Shown piece after piece: positions 54,553 to 62,978 of a stretch of DNA of 64,000 nucleotides. The position numbers and the translations under genes are program-made. The DNA lies in assembly GCA_964393275.1 (NCBI GenBank), contig CAYMTA010000012.1, forward strand, positions 38,943 to 102,942. Direction: 5' to 3'. The first letter of the stretch is position 1; every line of letters starts with the position of its first letter. The notes beneath the pieces are model-generated. The model did not search any database and had not been told where the DNA came from. It was given only the letters and a program-made list of their open reading frames with translations. This DNA is from SLRI01 sp964393275. GTDB lineage: Bacteria; Pseudomonadota; Alphaproteobacteria; Geminicoccales; Geminicoccaceae.

Positions 54553-55865
54553 AACTTGAGCCTCGTGCCGACGGTGAAGGCGGTGATGCCGTCGACCGAC
54601 GGGTTGTCGTTGCGGTCGAGCTCGTAGTAGCGGAGCTGGCCGTAGAGCTGCAGGCCGAAATCGTTGACGTCCTGGACGACGGCACCACCCACCGACCAGC
54701 CCTCGTCGCTCGGCGTCGGGTTGTTGACCGAGCGCGTGAGATCGATGCCGAAATTGGTCGAGCCAAAGTCGAAGAAATCGGCGATCCAGCCACCCTTGAG
54801 ATAATAATTGCGGGGATTGCCGCCGTCGTCGGACTCGTCGAAGCCGGACGAGACGGTGAGATTGAGGCCGCTCGCGACGTGCAGGATCGAGGCCGAGCCG
54901 TCGGCGCGATAGTCGACATTATCGGTGTTGGGATAGGCGATGGCCGCGGCGGCCGCCGCCTTGAAGCCGCCGAGCTCGGCTGCCCAAAAGAGGCCCGTGT
55001 CGTAGCGGCCATCCGAGATCGCGGCGGCAGTGAGCGAGAAGCCGCCGAAATTCGGCGAGTCGTAGCGGAGCCGATCCCGCCTCGACAGGCCGTCGAAATT
55101 GTTGAAGGAGTCGCTGATGGAAACACCCGTCAGGTCGCCCTCCTTGGTGCGGAACTGCAGCCCGCCCATCGGTGCGGCAACGCTCGAGTACATGACGACG
55201 CTGGTGCCGGAAAGATCGACCTCGGCGGTGTTGTCGGAGGCCGTGCTGCCCTTGCCGAGCGTCAGCCTGCCGAGCTTCTCGCTCTCGCCATAGATCTCGA
55301 CGACGCGCTGGTCGAAGAAATCGCCGCTGTCCTCGTCGTTCTGGCTGACCTGCGACGATTCGTTGGGGGCGATCGCGAGCTCGATCGTCGAGCCGAGCTT
55401 GAAATCGTCGCTGACCTGCCCGGTGCCGACGAAGCGGACGCGCGAGTTGCTCGCGTCGTTGTCGACGAAGTAGGCCTTGGTGCTGCTGCCGTCATTGGCG
55501 GTGTTGATGGCCCGGTTCACCTGCCCCGAGATGGCGAGCGTGACGCGCTCGTTGCCCGAGGTCACGACCGGCTTGTCGCCCGCGAGCACCGGCGCCGGCA
55601 GCCTGGTTGGCCCGGGCGCCGGCGCCGCCTCCGCCGCGACCGGCGGCGCCTTCGCCGCCGGGACCGCCGGGGCCGTTGCCGCCGGCAGCATCTGCCGGAT
55701 CTCCTGCATCTGGGCCCGCAGCTCGTCGAGCTGCCGCTGCAGCTCCTCGTTCTGGCGCTGCAGCGCCTCCACCGATGCGCTCTCCTGGGCGGATGCGGGG
55801 TGGGCCATGGCGAGGCCTGCTGCGAGCATCGCCGGAGCCAACGCTGCGGCACGAAAACCGTTCAT
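54549..55865 (-). CDS. Outer-membrane porin
   Basis: A 438-residue protein. The signal peptide is MNGFRAAALAPAMLAAGLAMA plus HPASAQ. Residues ~30-65 form a coiled coil (EALQRQNEELQRQLDELRAQ) followed by a proline/alanine linker; then beta-strands begin near residue 105 (NERVTLAISGQVNRAIN). Loops are rich in Asp, Asn and Gly. The C-terminal strand is ITAFTVGTRLKF with the terminal Phe needed for assembly. This layout matches porins whose trimer is tied to peptidoglycan or stabilised by a coiled coil. The start at 55865 is set by the signal peptide; ribosome site weak. Confidence 0.88.
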   Translation of the reverse strand: MNGFRAAALAPAMLAAGLAMAHPASAQESASVEALQRQNEELQRQLDELRAQMQEIRQMLPAATAPAVPAAKAPPVAAEAAPAPGPTRLPAPVLAGDKPVVTSGNERVTLAISGQVNRAINTANDGSSTKAYFVDNDASNSRVRFVGTGQVSDDFKLGSTIELAIAPNESSQVSQNDEDSGDFFDQRVVEIYGESEKLGRLTLGKGSTASDNTAEVDLSGTSVVMYSSVAAPMGGLQFRTKEGDLTGVSISDSFNNFDGLSRRDRLRYDSPNFGGFSLTAAAISDGRYDTGLFWAAELGGFKAAAAAAIAYPNTDNVDYRADGSASILHVASGLNLTVSSGFDESDDGGNPRNYYLKGGWIADFFDFGSTNFGIDLTRSVNNPTPSDEGWSVGGAVVQDVNDFGLQLYGQLRYYELDRNDNPSVDGITAFTVGTRLKF

Positions 55866-56019
55866 GGTCACGACGGCGACTTCCCCCATGCATAGAGTGG
55901 TCCGCATGCACCCGCCACCAAACAGGATCGCCTCGACGCTATCGTGGACGACCGCGCCCGCAAAGCCCCGCACCCCCGACCCGCACAACTTCGCTGAACG
56001 TGTGCCCCAACTGCCTCAA

Positions 56020-56520
56020 CGCGCCACGGCGAGCAGGGCCGAGGTGTCCGGCCTTGCCGGCGATCCGATCGTCGAGTCGATGCTGCCAGCCGGCCGTGAG
56101 CCGCGCGACCACGCCTGGCGACGGGTTCGGCGCGTCTGCCCCCAGCAGAGCCGACAGCGCCTCCTGGAAATCACCGGTGGATATGCCACGCAGATGAAGA
56201 ACGGGCAGCAACCCATCGAGGCTTGTCGAGCGCAGCACCCAATTCGGCAGGATGTCGGAGGTGAGTCGGATCGCCGCATCGGCGGGCACGTCAGTCGCTC
56301 CGTCGCGCTTTTCGTCGCCGAACCCCGATCGGTCCGATCCCCGTCTGGATAGCTTGCTACGGTCCCGCCCCATGCCGAACGGTGCGCTGACGATCATCGG
56401 CAAGCAGGTGCTCGGAAAACATGGCGACAAAGCCGCCGGCCGCCGCCTTCGACGCCGCCATCAGCATGCGTCGAGCCCCGTCGCGGGCGATCTCCATCGA
56501 CGCCTCAAGGATCGAGCCAG
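56020..56520 (-). pseudogene. IS256-type transposase remnant
   Basis: Two pieces of a mutator (IS256) family transposase lie in different frames. The first, at about 56357-56520, reads IARDGARRMLMAASKAAAGG and ends TVRHGAGP. The second, at about 56020-56300, reads IRLTSDILPNWVLRSTSLDG, LLPVLHLRGISTGDFQEALS and DAPNPSPGVVARLTAGWQ. The family's LPxYLRRTxSLxxLIPxLYL-KGISTGDF block is clear. The DDE catalytic region is absent and a frameshift separates the pieces. I see no terminal inverted repeats. It sits directly upstream of the porin gene. Confidence 0.8.
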
Positions 56521-56810
56521 GAGGGTGGAAGGGGGTGGCCGTGGTATCGTCTGTCACAGGCGCATCGCTCCATTGGAGCTTCTGGCAGGCTTCGAGCACC
56601 CGCCACGGTACGCCGGCTTCTCAAGCCGCCATCACCCAATCCCCCCGCACAGCTCCTGCCGGGCCGCCGAGGCACGGCTCCCGCCAAGGCACCACCCTGC
56701 CCAACCCCGACCAGGTCCCACCCGCCGCTTCGATCCATCTACCGGGAGCGGCCGGTCATCAGGTCGGGCGACCGCGGGGCGGAAGGCGGCCCGATCCGCC
56801 ATCACCCGGC
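56521..56810. other. 290-bp stretch with no gene seen
   Basis: Between the transposase remnant and the end of the kinase gene. Open frames lack family patterns. The low order of the sequence fits decayed IS flank. Confidence 0.4.
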
Positions 56811-59081
56811 TCAGTTGACGAAGTACTTGCCGTAGGTGCCGGCATAGCTGCCGCTGTCGGCGTAGCCGTACTGCGCGTGCTTCTTGACGTCGACGCGCGA
56901 GAGCACGACCCCGGCGAGATCGCCGCCCGCCTCCTGGATCTGCCGGATGCCGGCGTTCGCCACGTTGCGCGGCGTCTGCTGCCAGCGCACGACATAGAGC
57001 GTCTTGTCCACCAGGCCGGAGAGGATCAGGCTGTCGGAGACGGCGCCGACCGGCGGGCTGTCGATGATCACGAGATCGTAGTCGCGGGTGACCTCCTTGA
57101 GCAGGCGCCGCATGGCGTCGTTGCGGAAGAGGTCCGGCGGGCTGACCGGGGCGAGGCCGGCCGGGATGAAGCGCAGCCCCGACCTCTCGTCGGTGCGGAT
57201 CGCCTGGGCCATCATGAGGTCGCCGTAGAGGAGGTCGGCGAGACCATTCGTGTTGGCCACCCGGAACACCTCGTGCAGCCGGGGCCGGCGCAGGTCGGCG
57301 TCGATCAAAAGGGTGCGCAGGCCGGAGCGCGCCGATTGCCGGGCCATGGCGGCCGAGATCAGCGACTTGCCCTCGACCGGCACCGAGGAGGTGATGAGGA
57401 CCGAGCGCGTCGACCGCTCCCGGTCGGCGAGGAAGATGCTGGTCCGCACCCGCTGCAGGGCCTCGGCGAAGGCCGATTGCGGCTTCTTCAGGATGTACTC
57501 CTCGGGCGTCAGCTCGCGGGTCTCGCGCCGGGTCAGGTCGGGCACCAGCGCCAGCGCCCGAAGCCCGCTCGACGCCACGACCTCCTCGGCGCTGCGGAAG
57601 CCGAAGCCGTTGTCCCAGCGCTCGAGCAGGAAGACGAGCACGGCACCGACGAGGCAGGCCGCACCGAAGGCGAGCAGCACGATCAGCTTCTTGTCGGGCC
57701 AGTAGGGATCGACCGGCAGCACCGCCGCCGACAGCACCGCCGCGTCGGCCTGCTGCAGGTTCTGCACCTCGCTCACCTCCCGCAGGCGCTGCAGGAAGCT
57801 TTCGTACAGGCCCCGGGCGCTGGTCGCGTCGCGCTCGAGGTCGCGCAGCGCCACGGACGACACGTCCTGGCCACGCACGTCGGATTCGAGCCGTTGCAGG
57901 CTGGAGGCGAGCTCGCGCTCGCGGGCCCGGGCCACCTCGACCTCGTTGCTGAGGTCCTGGACGACGCGGTCGACCTCGTCGATCATCTTGCTGCGCAAGG
58001 ACGCCATCTCCGCCTCGGCGTTGATCCGCTGCGGATGCCGCTCGCCGTAGACCGCCTGCAGCTCGGAAAGGCGCCGCTGCAGAAGGCTCTCCTCCTGGCG
58101 CAGATTGGCGAGCAGAGGCGAGGTCAGGACGTTGCTGGCGGCGCGAACTCCCCCCGATGATCTGAGCAGGCTGCGGACCTGGTTGAAGCGCGCCTCGGCC
58201 TCGGCCCGGGTGGCTTGCGCCGCCGAGAGCTGGCCATTCAGATTGGCGATCTGCTGGGCCAGAGGATCGGCCCGGCCCTCGGCGCTGATCCCATTCTCGG
58301 ACTGGAACGCGACGACGCGCTGCTCGGCGGCGATCACCCGCTCGCGCATCTCGTCGACCCGCTCGCGCAGCCAGTCGGTCGCCCGCTGGCCGGTCGCGAA
58401 CTTGGTCTCGAGCTGGTTGGCGATGTAGGAATCGGCGACAGCGTTGGCGATGCGGTAGGCCTTGTCCGCGGATTCCGAGACGAAGCGGACCTCGAGCACA
58501 TAGGAGCGGCTGATCTGCGCCACCGACAGGCTGTCGCGGAAGCGGCCGATGGCGCGGATGCGATCGCTCTCGCCATTCTCCAGCCGATCGCCGAGCGCCA
58601 ACGCCTCGCGCTCGGCGAAGGCGTCGCCGAGGAGCAGCCTGCCGACCGGCTTCGGCAGATAGGCCAGCCAGTCGATCGTCCGCCAGAAGGGCTGGCGATC
58701 GGGGTCGAGGCTGGTGTTGAACTCGGCGTCGTCCATCAGACCCAGATCGTCGATCATGCGGGCGGCGAAGGCGCGCGAGGTCAAGAGCTCGATCTCGCTC
58801 TCGATGGTCGAGGCATCGGCCTCGAAGGAGTTGCCGATCTCCGGCAGGTCGATGACCATCGGCTGACCCGGCTGGATCCTGACCAGGGTCTCGGCCCGGT
58901 AGAGCGGGACCGTCGTCTGGACGTAGCCGATCGCCGCCGCGGTGAAGAGGCCGATCGTGCCGACCAGCCAGAATTTGCGCCGCCAGAGGGCCCGCAGCAC
59001 GCCGCGCGGATCGAGCTCGTCACCGGATGTGGTCCGCTCGGGCTCGGCGCCCCCGGCAAATCGCGTGATCTCTCTCGCCAT
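56811..59081 (-). CDS. Polysaccharide co-polymerase/BY-kinase (Wzc/ExoP-like)
   Basis: A 756-residue inner-membrane protein that controls chain length and export of exopolysaccharide. Helix 1 is near residues 38-56; a Wzz domain, a coiled-coil region (~200-400) and a GNVR-like segment lie in the periplasm; helix 2 is near 470-487. The cytoplasmic kinase has Walker A SSVPVEGKSLIS (canonical PGEGKST altered to PVEGKSL), A' LLIDADLRRP and B VIIDSPP. The tail YGYADSGSYAGTYGKYFVN is the tyrosine cluster for autophosphorylation. No other polysaccharide gene is in the window. Confidence 0.95.
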   Translation of the reverse strand: MAREITRFAGGAEPERTTSGDELDPRGVLRALWRRKFWLVGTIGLFTAAAIGYVQTTVPLYRAETLVRIQPGQPMVIDLPEIGNSFEADASTIESEIELLTSRAFAARMIDDLGLMDDAEFNTSLDPDRQPFWRTIDWLAYLPKPVGRLLLGDAFAEREALALGDRLENGESDRIRAIGRFRDSLSVAQISRSYVLEVRFVSESADKAYRIANAVADSYIANQLETKFATGQRATDWLRERVDEMRERVIAAEQRVVAFQSENGISAEGRADPLAQQIANLNGQLSAAQATRAEAEARFNQVRSLLRSSGGVRAASNVLTSPLLANLRQEESLLQRRLSELQAVYGERHPQRINAEAEMASLRSKMIDEVDRVVQDLSNEVEVARARERELASSLQRLESDVRGQDVSSVALRDLERDATSARGLYESFLQRLREVSEVQNLQQADAAVLSAAVLPVDPYWPDKKLIVLLAFGAACLVGAVLVFLLERWDNGFGFRSAEEVVASSGLRALALVPDLTRRETRELTPEEYILKKPQSAFAEALQRVRTSIFLADRERSTRSVLITSSVPVEGKSLISAAMARQSARSGLRTLLIDADLRRPRLHEVFRVANTNGLADLLYGDLMMAQAIRTDERSGLRFIPAGLAPVSPPDLFRNDAMRRLLKEVTRDYDLVIIDSPPVGAVSDSLILSGLVDKTLYVVRWQQTPRNVANAGIRQIQEAGGDLAGVVLSRVDVKKHAQYGYADSGSYAGTYGKYFVN

Positions 59082-59157
59082 GTCGAGGCCATCCTTGCTG
59101 AAATCGTCCGGGCGGGGGCACGCCAGCCGCGGACCGGCCCTTGCCTGACCATTGGCA

Positions 59158-59187
59158 TCTATAACAAATCAGCGACCCGAATTGCAA
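59158..59187 (-). promoter_or_regulatory. Candidate sigma70-type promoter of the kinase gene
   Basis: On the minus strand TTGCAA (59187-59182) and TTATAG (59164-59159) are 17 bp apart; TATAGA one base further gives an 18-bp spacer. The start codon at 59081 would have a leader of about 70 bases. It lies in the most AT-rich stretch of the window. Confidence 0.65.
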
Positions 59188-59204
59188 GATAAACTTAGTT
59201 GTCT

Positions 59205-59223
59205 TCCATTAATGGTAAATGGA
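59205..59223. promoter_or_regulatory. Dyad in the AT-rich region upstream of the kinase gene
   Basis: TCCATTAATGGTAAATGGA: outer arms TCCATT and AATGGA, and a perfect inner palindrome CCATTAATGG (59206-59215). It lies just upstream of the -35 of the kinase promoter, a good place for an activator or repressor. Confidence 0.45.
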
Positions 59224-59270
59224 TTCTTAACTTCTTTTCTTAACCCTAAAGTAATCATTCGATGACAGCA

Positions 59271-60200
59271 TCAGCGTCCGGGGTCGCCGCGCGGATCGAG
59301 GGCGTCCTGCAGGCCGTCGCCGAGGAGATTGAAGGCGATGACCGCAAGGAAGATCAGCGCACCCGGCCAGACCGCCAGATGCGGCGCCTGCCAGATCAGC
59401 TCCTGGGCGTTGGTCAGCATGTTGCCCCAGCTCGGCAAGGGCGGCTGGATGCCGAGGCCGAGAAAGCTCAGCACCGATTCGGTCAGCATGATGTTGCCGA
59501 TCGAGAGGGTGGTGGCGACAATGATCGGCGAGGCGACGTTCGGCAGCACGTGGCGTACGGCAATGCGCCAGGGCCCGGCGCCGAGTGCCCGCGCCGCCCG
59601 CACATAGTCGCGCTCCTTCTGGCTCAGCACGGCGGCCCGCACCAGCCGGGCCACGGTGGTCCAGCCGAAGAGCGCCACCAGCAGCACGATGCGCAACACA
59701 CTGGCGAGCCCGCCCTCGGCGAGCGCCTCCGGCAGGCCGAGCCTGGTCAGGTCGACGGCGGCGAGCACGATCAGGAGCGGCAGCAGCGGCAGGGCGATGA
59801 TCGCGTCGGTCAGCCGCATCAGAACGGCGTCGGCGCGGCCGCCCGCGTAGCCGGCGGCGAGGCCGATGGCGGTGCCGATCAGGGCGGTGAGCAGGGCGCC
59901 CGCGAGACCGACAGAGAGCGAGATTCGCCCGCCCTCGAGCAGGCGCTGCAGGAGATCGCGGCCGAGCTCGTCGGTGCCGAGCGGATGCCCGAGGCTCGCC
60001 GGCGCCAGCCGACCCAGGAGATTCACGGTCTCACCGTCCAGCCCCACGGCGGCGGCGAGCCTCGGCCCGGCGACCACGGCAAGGACGAGGGCAAGGAGCA
60101 GCCAACCGGCGAGCGTGGCGAGGCGGTGGCTGGCGAATCGTCGCCAGAAGCGTCGCTTCCGCCCGACCAGCAGGCGTCCCGCCGGACGGTCAGCCGCCAT
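59271..60200 (-). CDS. Peptide-type ABC permease (OppC/DppC type)
   Basis: A 309-residue permease. Helix 1 is LATLAGWLLLALVLAVVAGP; the family motif HPLGTDELGRDLLQRLLEGG is near residue 80; the coupling loop is RAARALGAGPWRIAVRHVLP near 200; the C-terminus is GDGLQDALDPRGDPGR. The ATG at 60200 lies inside the end of the upstream permease gene (11-bp overlap). It is the last gene of its operon; no ATPase gene follows. Confidence 0.94.
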   Translation of the reverse strand: MAADRPAGRLLVGRKRRFWRRFASHRLATLAGWLLLALVLAVVAGPRLAAAVGLDGETVNLLGRLAPASLGHPLGTDELGRDLLQRLLEGGRISLSVGLAGALLTALIGTAIGLAAGYAGGRADAVLMRLTDAIIALPLLPLLIVLAAVDLTRLGLPEALAEGGLASVLRIVLLVALFGWTTVARLVRAAVLSQKERDYVRAARALGAGPWRIAVRHVLPNVASPIIVATTLSIGNIMLTESVLSFLGLGIQPPLPSWGNMLTNAQELIWQAPHLAVWPGALIFLAVIAFNLLGDGLQDALDPRGDPGR

Positions 60201-61146
60201 GGTCGATCCTGGGATCGAGCCAGCCATAGGCGAGGTCGGCCAGGAGGTTGGCCATCAGCGTGACCAGCGTGGCGAGCAGCAGCGCCACCAGCGCCAGGTT
60301 GTAGTCGTTGCCGAGGATGGCGTCGTAGATGAGCTTGCCCATGCCGAGATAGGCGAAGATGGTCTCGACCACGAGGGCGCCGGAGAAGAGCGAGCCCACA
60401 TGCAGCGCCGTGATGGTGATCATCGCGAGGGCGGTGTGCGGCAGGGCATGGCGGACGACGACGGCAGTGGTCGAGAGCCCCTTGACCCGGGCCGTGCGGA
60501 TGAAATCCTCGCGCAGCGCCTCGATCATCGCCGCCCGGACGAAGCGGATGAACGTGCCGGCGGTGAGCAGGGTGAGCGTCGTCACCGGCAGGATCAAATA
60601 GCGCAGCCGGTCGAGGATGCCGCTTTCGCCGATCGAGGTGCTGCCGCCGGCCGGCAGCCAGCCGAGCTGGACCGAGAAGAGGATGATGAGCAGGAGGCCG
60701 AGCCAGAAGGACGGCATGGAGAAGCCGGCGAAGGCCAGAAGGTTGATCGTGTTGTCGACCGGCCCGCGCGGGTCGAGCGCGGCGAGGATGCCGGCCGGCA
60801 CGGCGATCACGAGCGCCAGGACGAGGCTCGTGCCCATCAGGAGCAGCGTGTTGAGCAGGCGCGGCCCGATGACCTCGAGCACCGGCCGGGCATAGAGACG
60901 GGAATAGCCGAGATCGCCCCCGAGCGCTGCCGAGAGCCAGCGCCAGTAGCGCTCCGGCAGCGGCACGTCGAGGCCCTGCAGCGCCTTGAGCCGGACGGCG
61001 TCGGCGGCCGACAGGCTCGGATCGGCGCTGACCATGAGATCGATCGGATCGCCCGGCATCAGCCCGATCAGGCCGTAGATCAGGAACGACATGACGAGGA
61101 GGAGAAGGAGGGTCTCGGCGAGCCGCCGGACGAGGTAGAACGCCAT
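60190..61146 (-). CDS. Peptide-type ABC permease (OppB/DppB type)
   Basis: A 318-residue permease. Helix 1 is AETLLLLLVMSFLIYGLIGL, followed by MPGDPIDLMVSADPSLSAAD. The coupling loop RTARVKGLSTTAVVVRHALP is near residue 225, and the C-terminus is DLAYGWLDPRIDHGG. It follows the binding-protein gene after 36 bp and forms the pore with the OppC-type permease. Confidence 0.95.
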   Translation of the reverse strand: MAFYLVRRLAETLLLLLVMSFLIYGLIGLMPGDPIDLMVSADPSLSAADAVRLKALQGLDVPLPERYWRWLSAALGGDLGYSRLYARPVLEVIGPRLLNTLLLMGTSLVLALVIAVPAGILAALDPRGPVDNTINLLAFAGFSMPSFWLGLLLIILFSVQLGWLPAGGSTSIGESGILDRLRYLILPVTTLTLLTAGTFIRFVRAAMIEALREDFIRTARVKGLSTTAVVVRHALPHTALAMITITALHVGSLFSGALVVETIFAYLGMGKLIYDAILGNDYNLALVALLLATLVTLMANLLADLAYGWLDPRIDHGG

Positions 61147-61182
61147 GCGGCGCCCCTTCGCTGCTACGGCCCGAGAGCCCGC

Positions 61183-62856
61183 TCAGCCACCACCGGCGAC
61201 CCGCCAGCGCTCGACCCCGAGGCTGGTCGCTCCCATGTGCCCGGTCGGCTCGACACCCTCGAGCCACAGGGGCCAGATATGCGCGTCGGCGCGGTAGTAG
61301 AGCGGCAGGACCGGCAGCTCCGTCGCATAGATGCGCTGCAGCTCGTGCCAGAGCGGTGCCCGCTCGTCCCGGTCGAGGGTGATCTCGATTCTATCGATCA
61401 GCTCGTCCATCCGCGCGTTCCTGAAGCCCGGATAGTTCTGCCCGCTCCAGGCATTGGCCGCGGTCGGGATCTCCTTCGAATGCAGGGTCGAGCGCGGCAC
61501 GTTCTCGGGGCTCGAGATCCAGGCATACATGGCGAGCCCGTCGAAGCGCCGCTTCGTCATGGTCTCGCCGAAGAAGACGCGGGCCGGCTCGTTCTGGATG
61601 CGCACCTCCACCCCGACCCGCCGCCACATCGACTGCAGCACCTGCTGGACGAGCTCGCGCGAGCGGTTGCCGGCCGTCGTCATGAGCGTCAGCCGCAAGG
61701 GCTCGCCGGCCGCGTTGTGGCGAATGCCGTCCCGCCATTCGGTCCAGCCGGCCGCATCGAGGAGAGCGCCCGCTTCGTCCAGGTCCTCCCGGTAGGTCGG
61801 CACGTCCGCCGTGTAGACCCAGTCGAGCGGGTTGACCGAGGTTTGCGCCACCGCCTGGCGGCCGGCGAAGAGCTGCTGGCGCACCGCCTCGCGGTCGATG
61901 CCCTGGATCAGGGCCAGGCGGACCCGCCGGTCTGCCAGGATCGGGTTGTCGAGGTTGAGATCGATATGCTCGTAGATCAGCCCCGGCTTGTAGAGCACCT
62001 GGAAGCGGTCGCGGTGCCGGGCCTCGAAGGCGATGGCTTGGTCGAGGGAGAGGCCGAGGCTGCCCTCGATCATGTCGATCTCGCCGGAGAGCAGGTTGGC
62101 CTCGAGGGCGGCCGTGTTCTCGATCGTGCGGATGACGATCTCGTCGAAGGCGGGCGGCTCACCCCACCATTCGGGGTTGCGCTCGAGCGCGATGAAGGCG
62201 CCGGCATCGAGGCTGGCGATGCGATAGGGGCCGAGCGCCAGGCCAGGATTGGTGGGATCGGTGTCGAAGAGGGTGCGGTTGCGGTAGGTCCTGGGATCGG
62301 CCTCGAAGACCGGCCGCTCGAGATGCTCAGGGAGGAGGCGGAAATCGTTGATCGCGTCGTACTGAAAGCCGAGCTTCTCGTCCTCGAGGATGAAGGTCCT
62401 GTCGTCGACCAGCTCGACATCGACGATGCGGCGGTAGAATTCGGCATTGCTCACACCCGTGTCCGGATGCTTGCCGACCTCGAGGGTGAAGGCGACATCG
62501 GCCGTCGTCACCGGCGTGCCGTCGCCCCAGCGGGCATCCGGATCGATGGTGTAGGTGGTGCGGATCCCCCTGGTGCCGTCCGCGTGCTCGACGATCGCCG
62601 CCGTCCCGCCCTCGAGGCTCGGCAGCGCCGTGCAGAGATAGCAGCGCAGATTCCAGTCGGCGTCGAACTGGGTGAACGGCCGGTGGGTGAAGCCCAGGAC
62701 GTAGCTCTTGGCCGCCATGCTGTCGATGTCGGGGTTGAGGGTCGAGGGATACTGCGTCATCCCGATGGTCAGGCGGTCGGTCCCGGCGTGACCGGCGCCG
62801 ACCAGCGCCAGCGACACGACGAGGGCCAAGAGGGTGGCATTCCAGGATCGGCCCAT
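61183..62856 (-). CDS. Peptide-type ABC transporter substrate-binding protein (SBP family 5)
   Basis: A 557-residue periplasmic protein with a signal peptide at residues 1-24 (LLALVVSLALVGAGHA). The mature start is GTDRLTIGMTQYPSTLNPDI. Family features: DPDARWGDGTPVTTADVAFT near residue 107, and a DRRVRLALIQGIDREAVRQQ block near 315. A pair of cysteines (LRCYLCTAL) near 70 is unusual. The ATG follows GGAGCG. It heads the three-gene operon that lacks ATPases, so an ATPase pair from elsewhere is needed. Confidence 0.95.
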   Translation of the reverse strand: MGRSWNATLLALVVSLALVGAGHAGTDRLTIGMTQYPSTLNPDIDSMAAKSYVLGFTHRPFTQFDADWNLRCYLCTALPSLEGGTAAIVEHADGTRGIRTTYTIDPDARWGDGTPVTTADVAFTLEVGKHPDTGVSNAEFYRRIVDVELVDDRTFILEDEKLGFQYDAINDFRLLPEHLERPVFEADPRTYRNRTLFDTDPTNPGLALGPYRIASLDAGAFIALERNPEWWGEPPAFDEIVIRTIENTAALEANLLSGEIDMIEGSLGLSLDQAIAFEARHRDRFQVLYKPGLIYEHIDLNLDNPILADRRVRLALIQGIDREAVRQQLFAGRQAVAQTSVNPLDWVYTADVPTYREDLDEAGALLDAAGWTEWRDGIRHNAAGEPLRLTLMTTAGNRSRELVQQVLQSMWRRVGVEVRIQNEPARVFFGETMTKRRFDGLAMYAWISSPENVPRSTLHSKEIPTAANAWSGQNYPGFRNARMDELIDRIEITLDRDERAPLWHELQRIYATELPVLPLYYRADAHIWPLWLEGVEPTGHMGATSLGVERWRVAGGG

Positions 62857-62978
62857 GGGCAAGCGCTCCGTCTCGCTGGAGAGGGTCAGGGCGACAGCGG
62901 CATCGACATGCGGCATGGCGGGCGCATTGCCAAGGCTTTCCACGCCGGCGAGCCGGTAAGCGGCCGAAGGATCATGCT

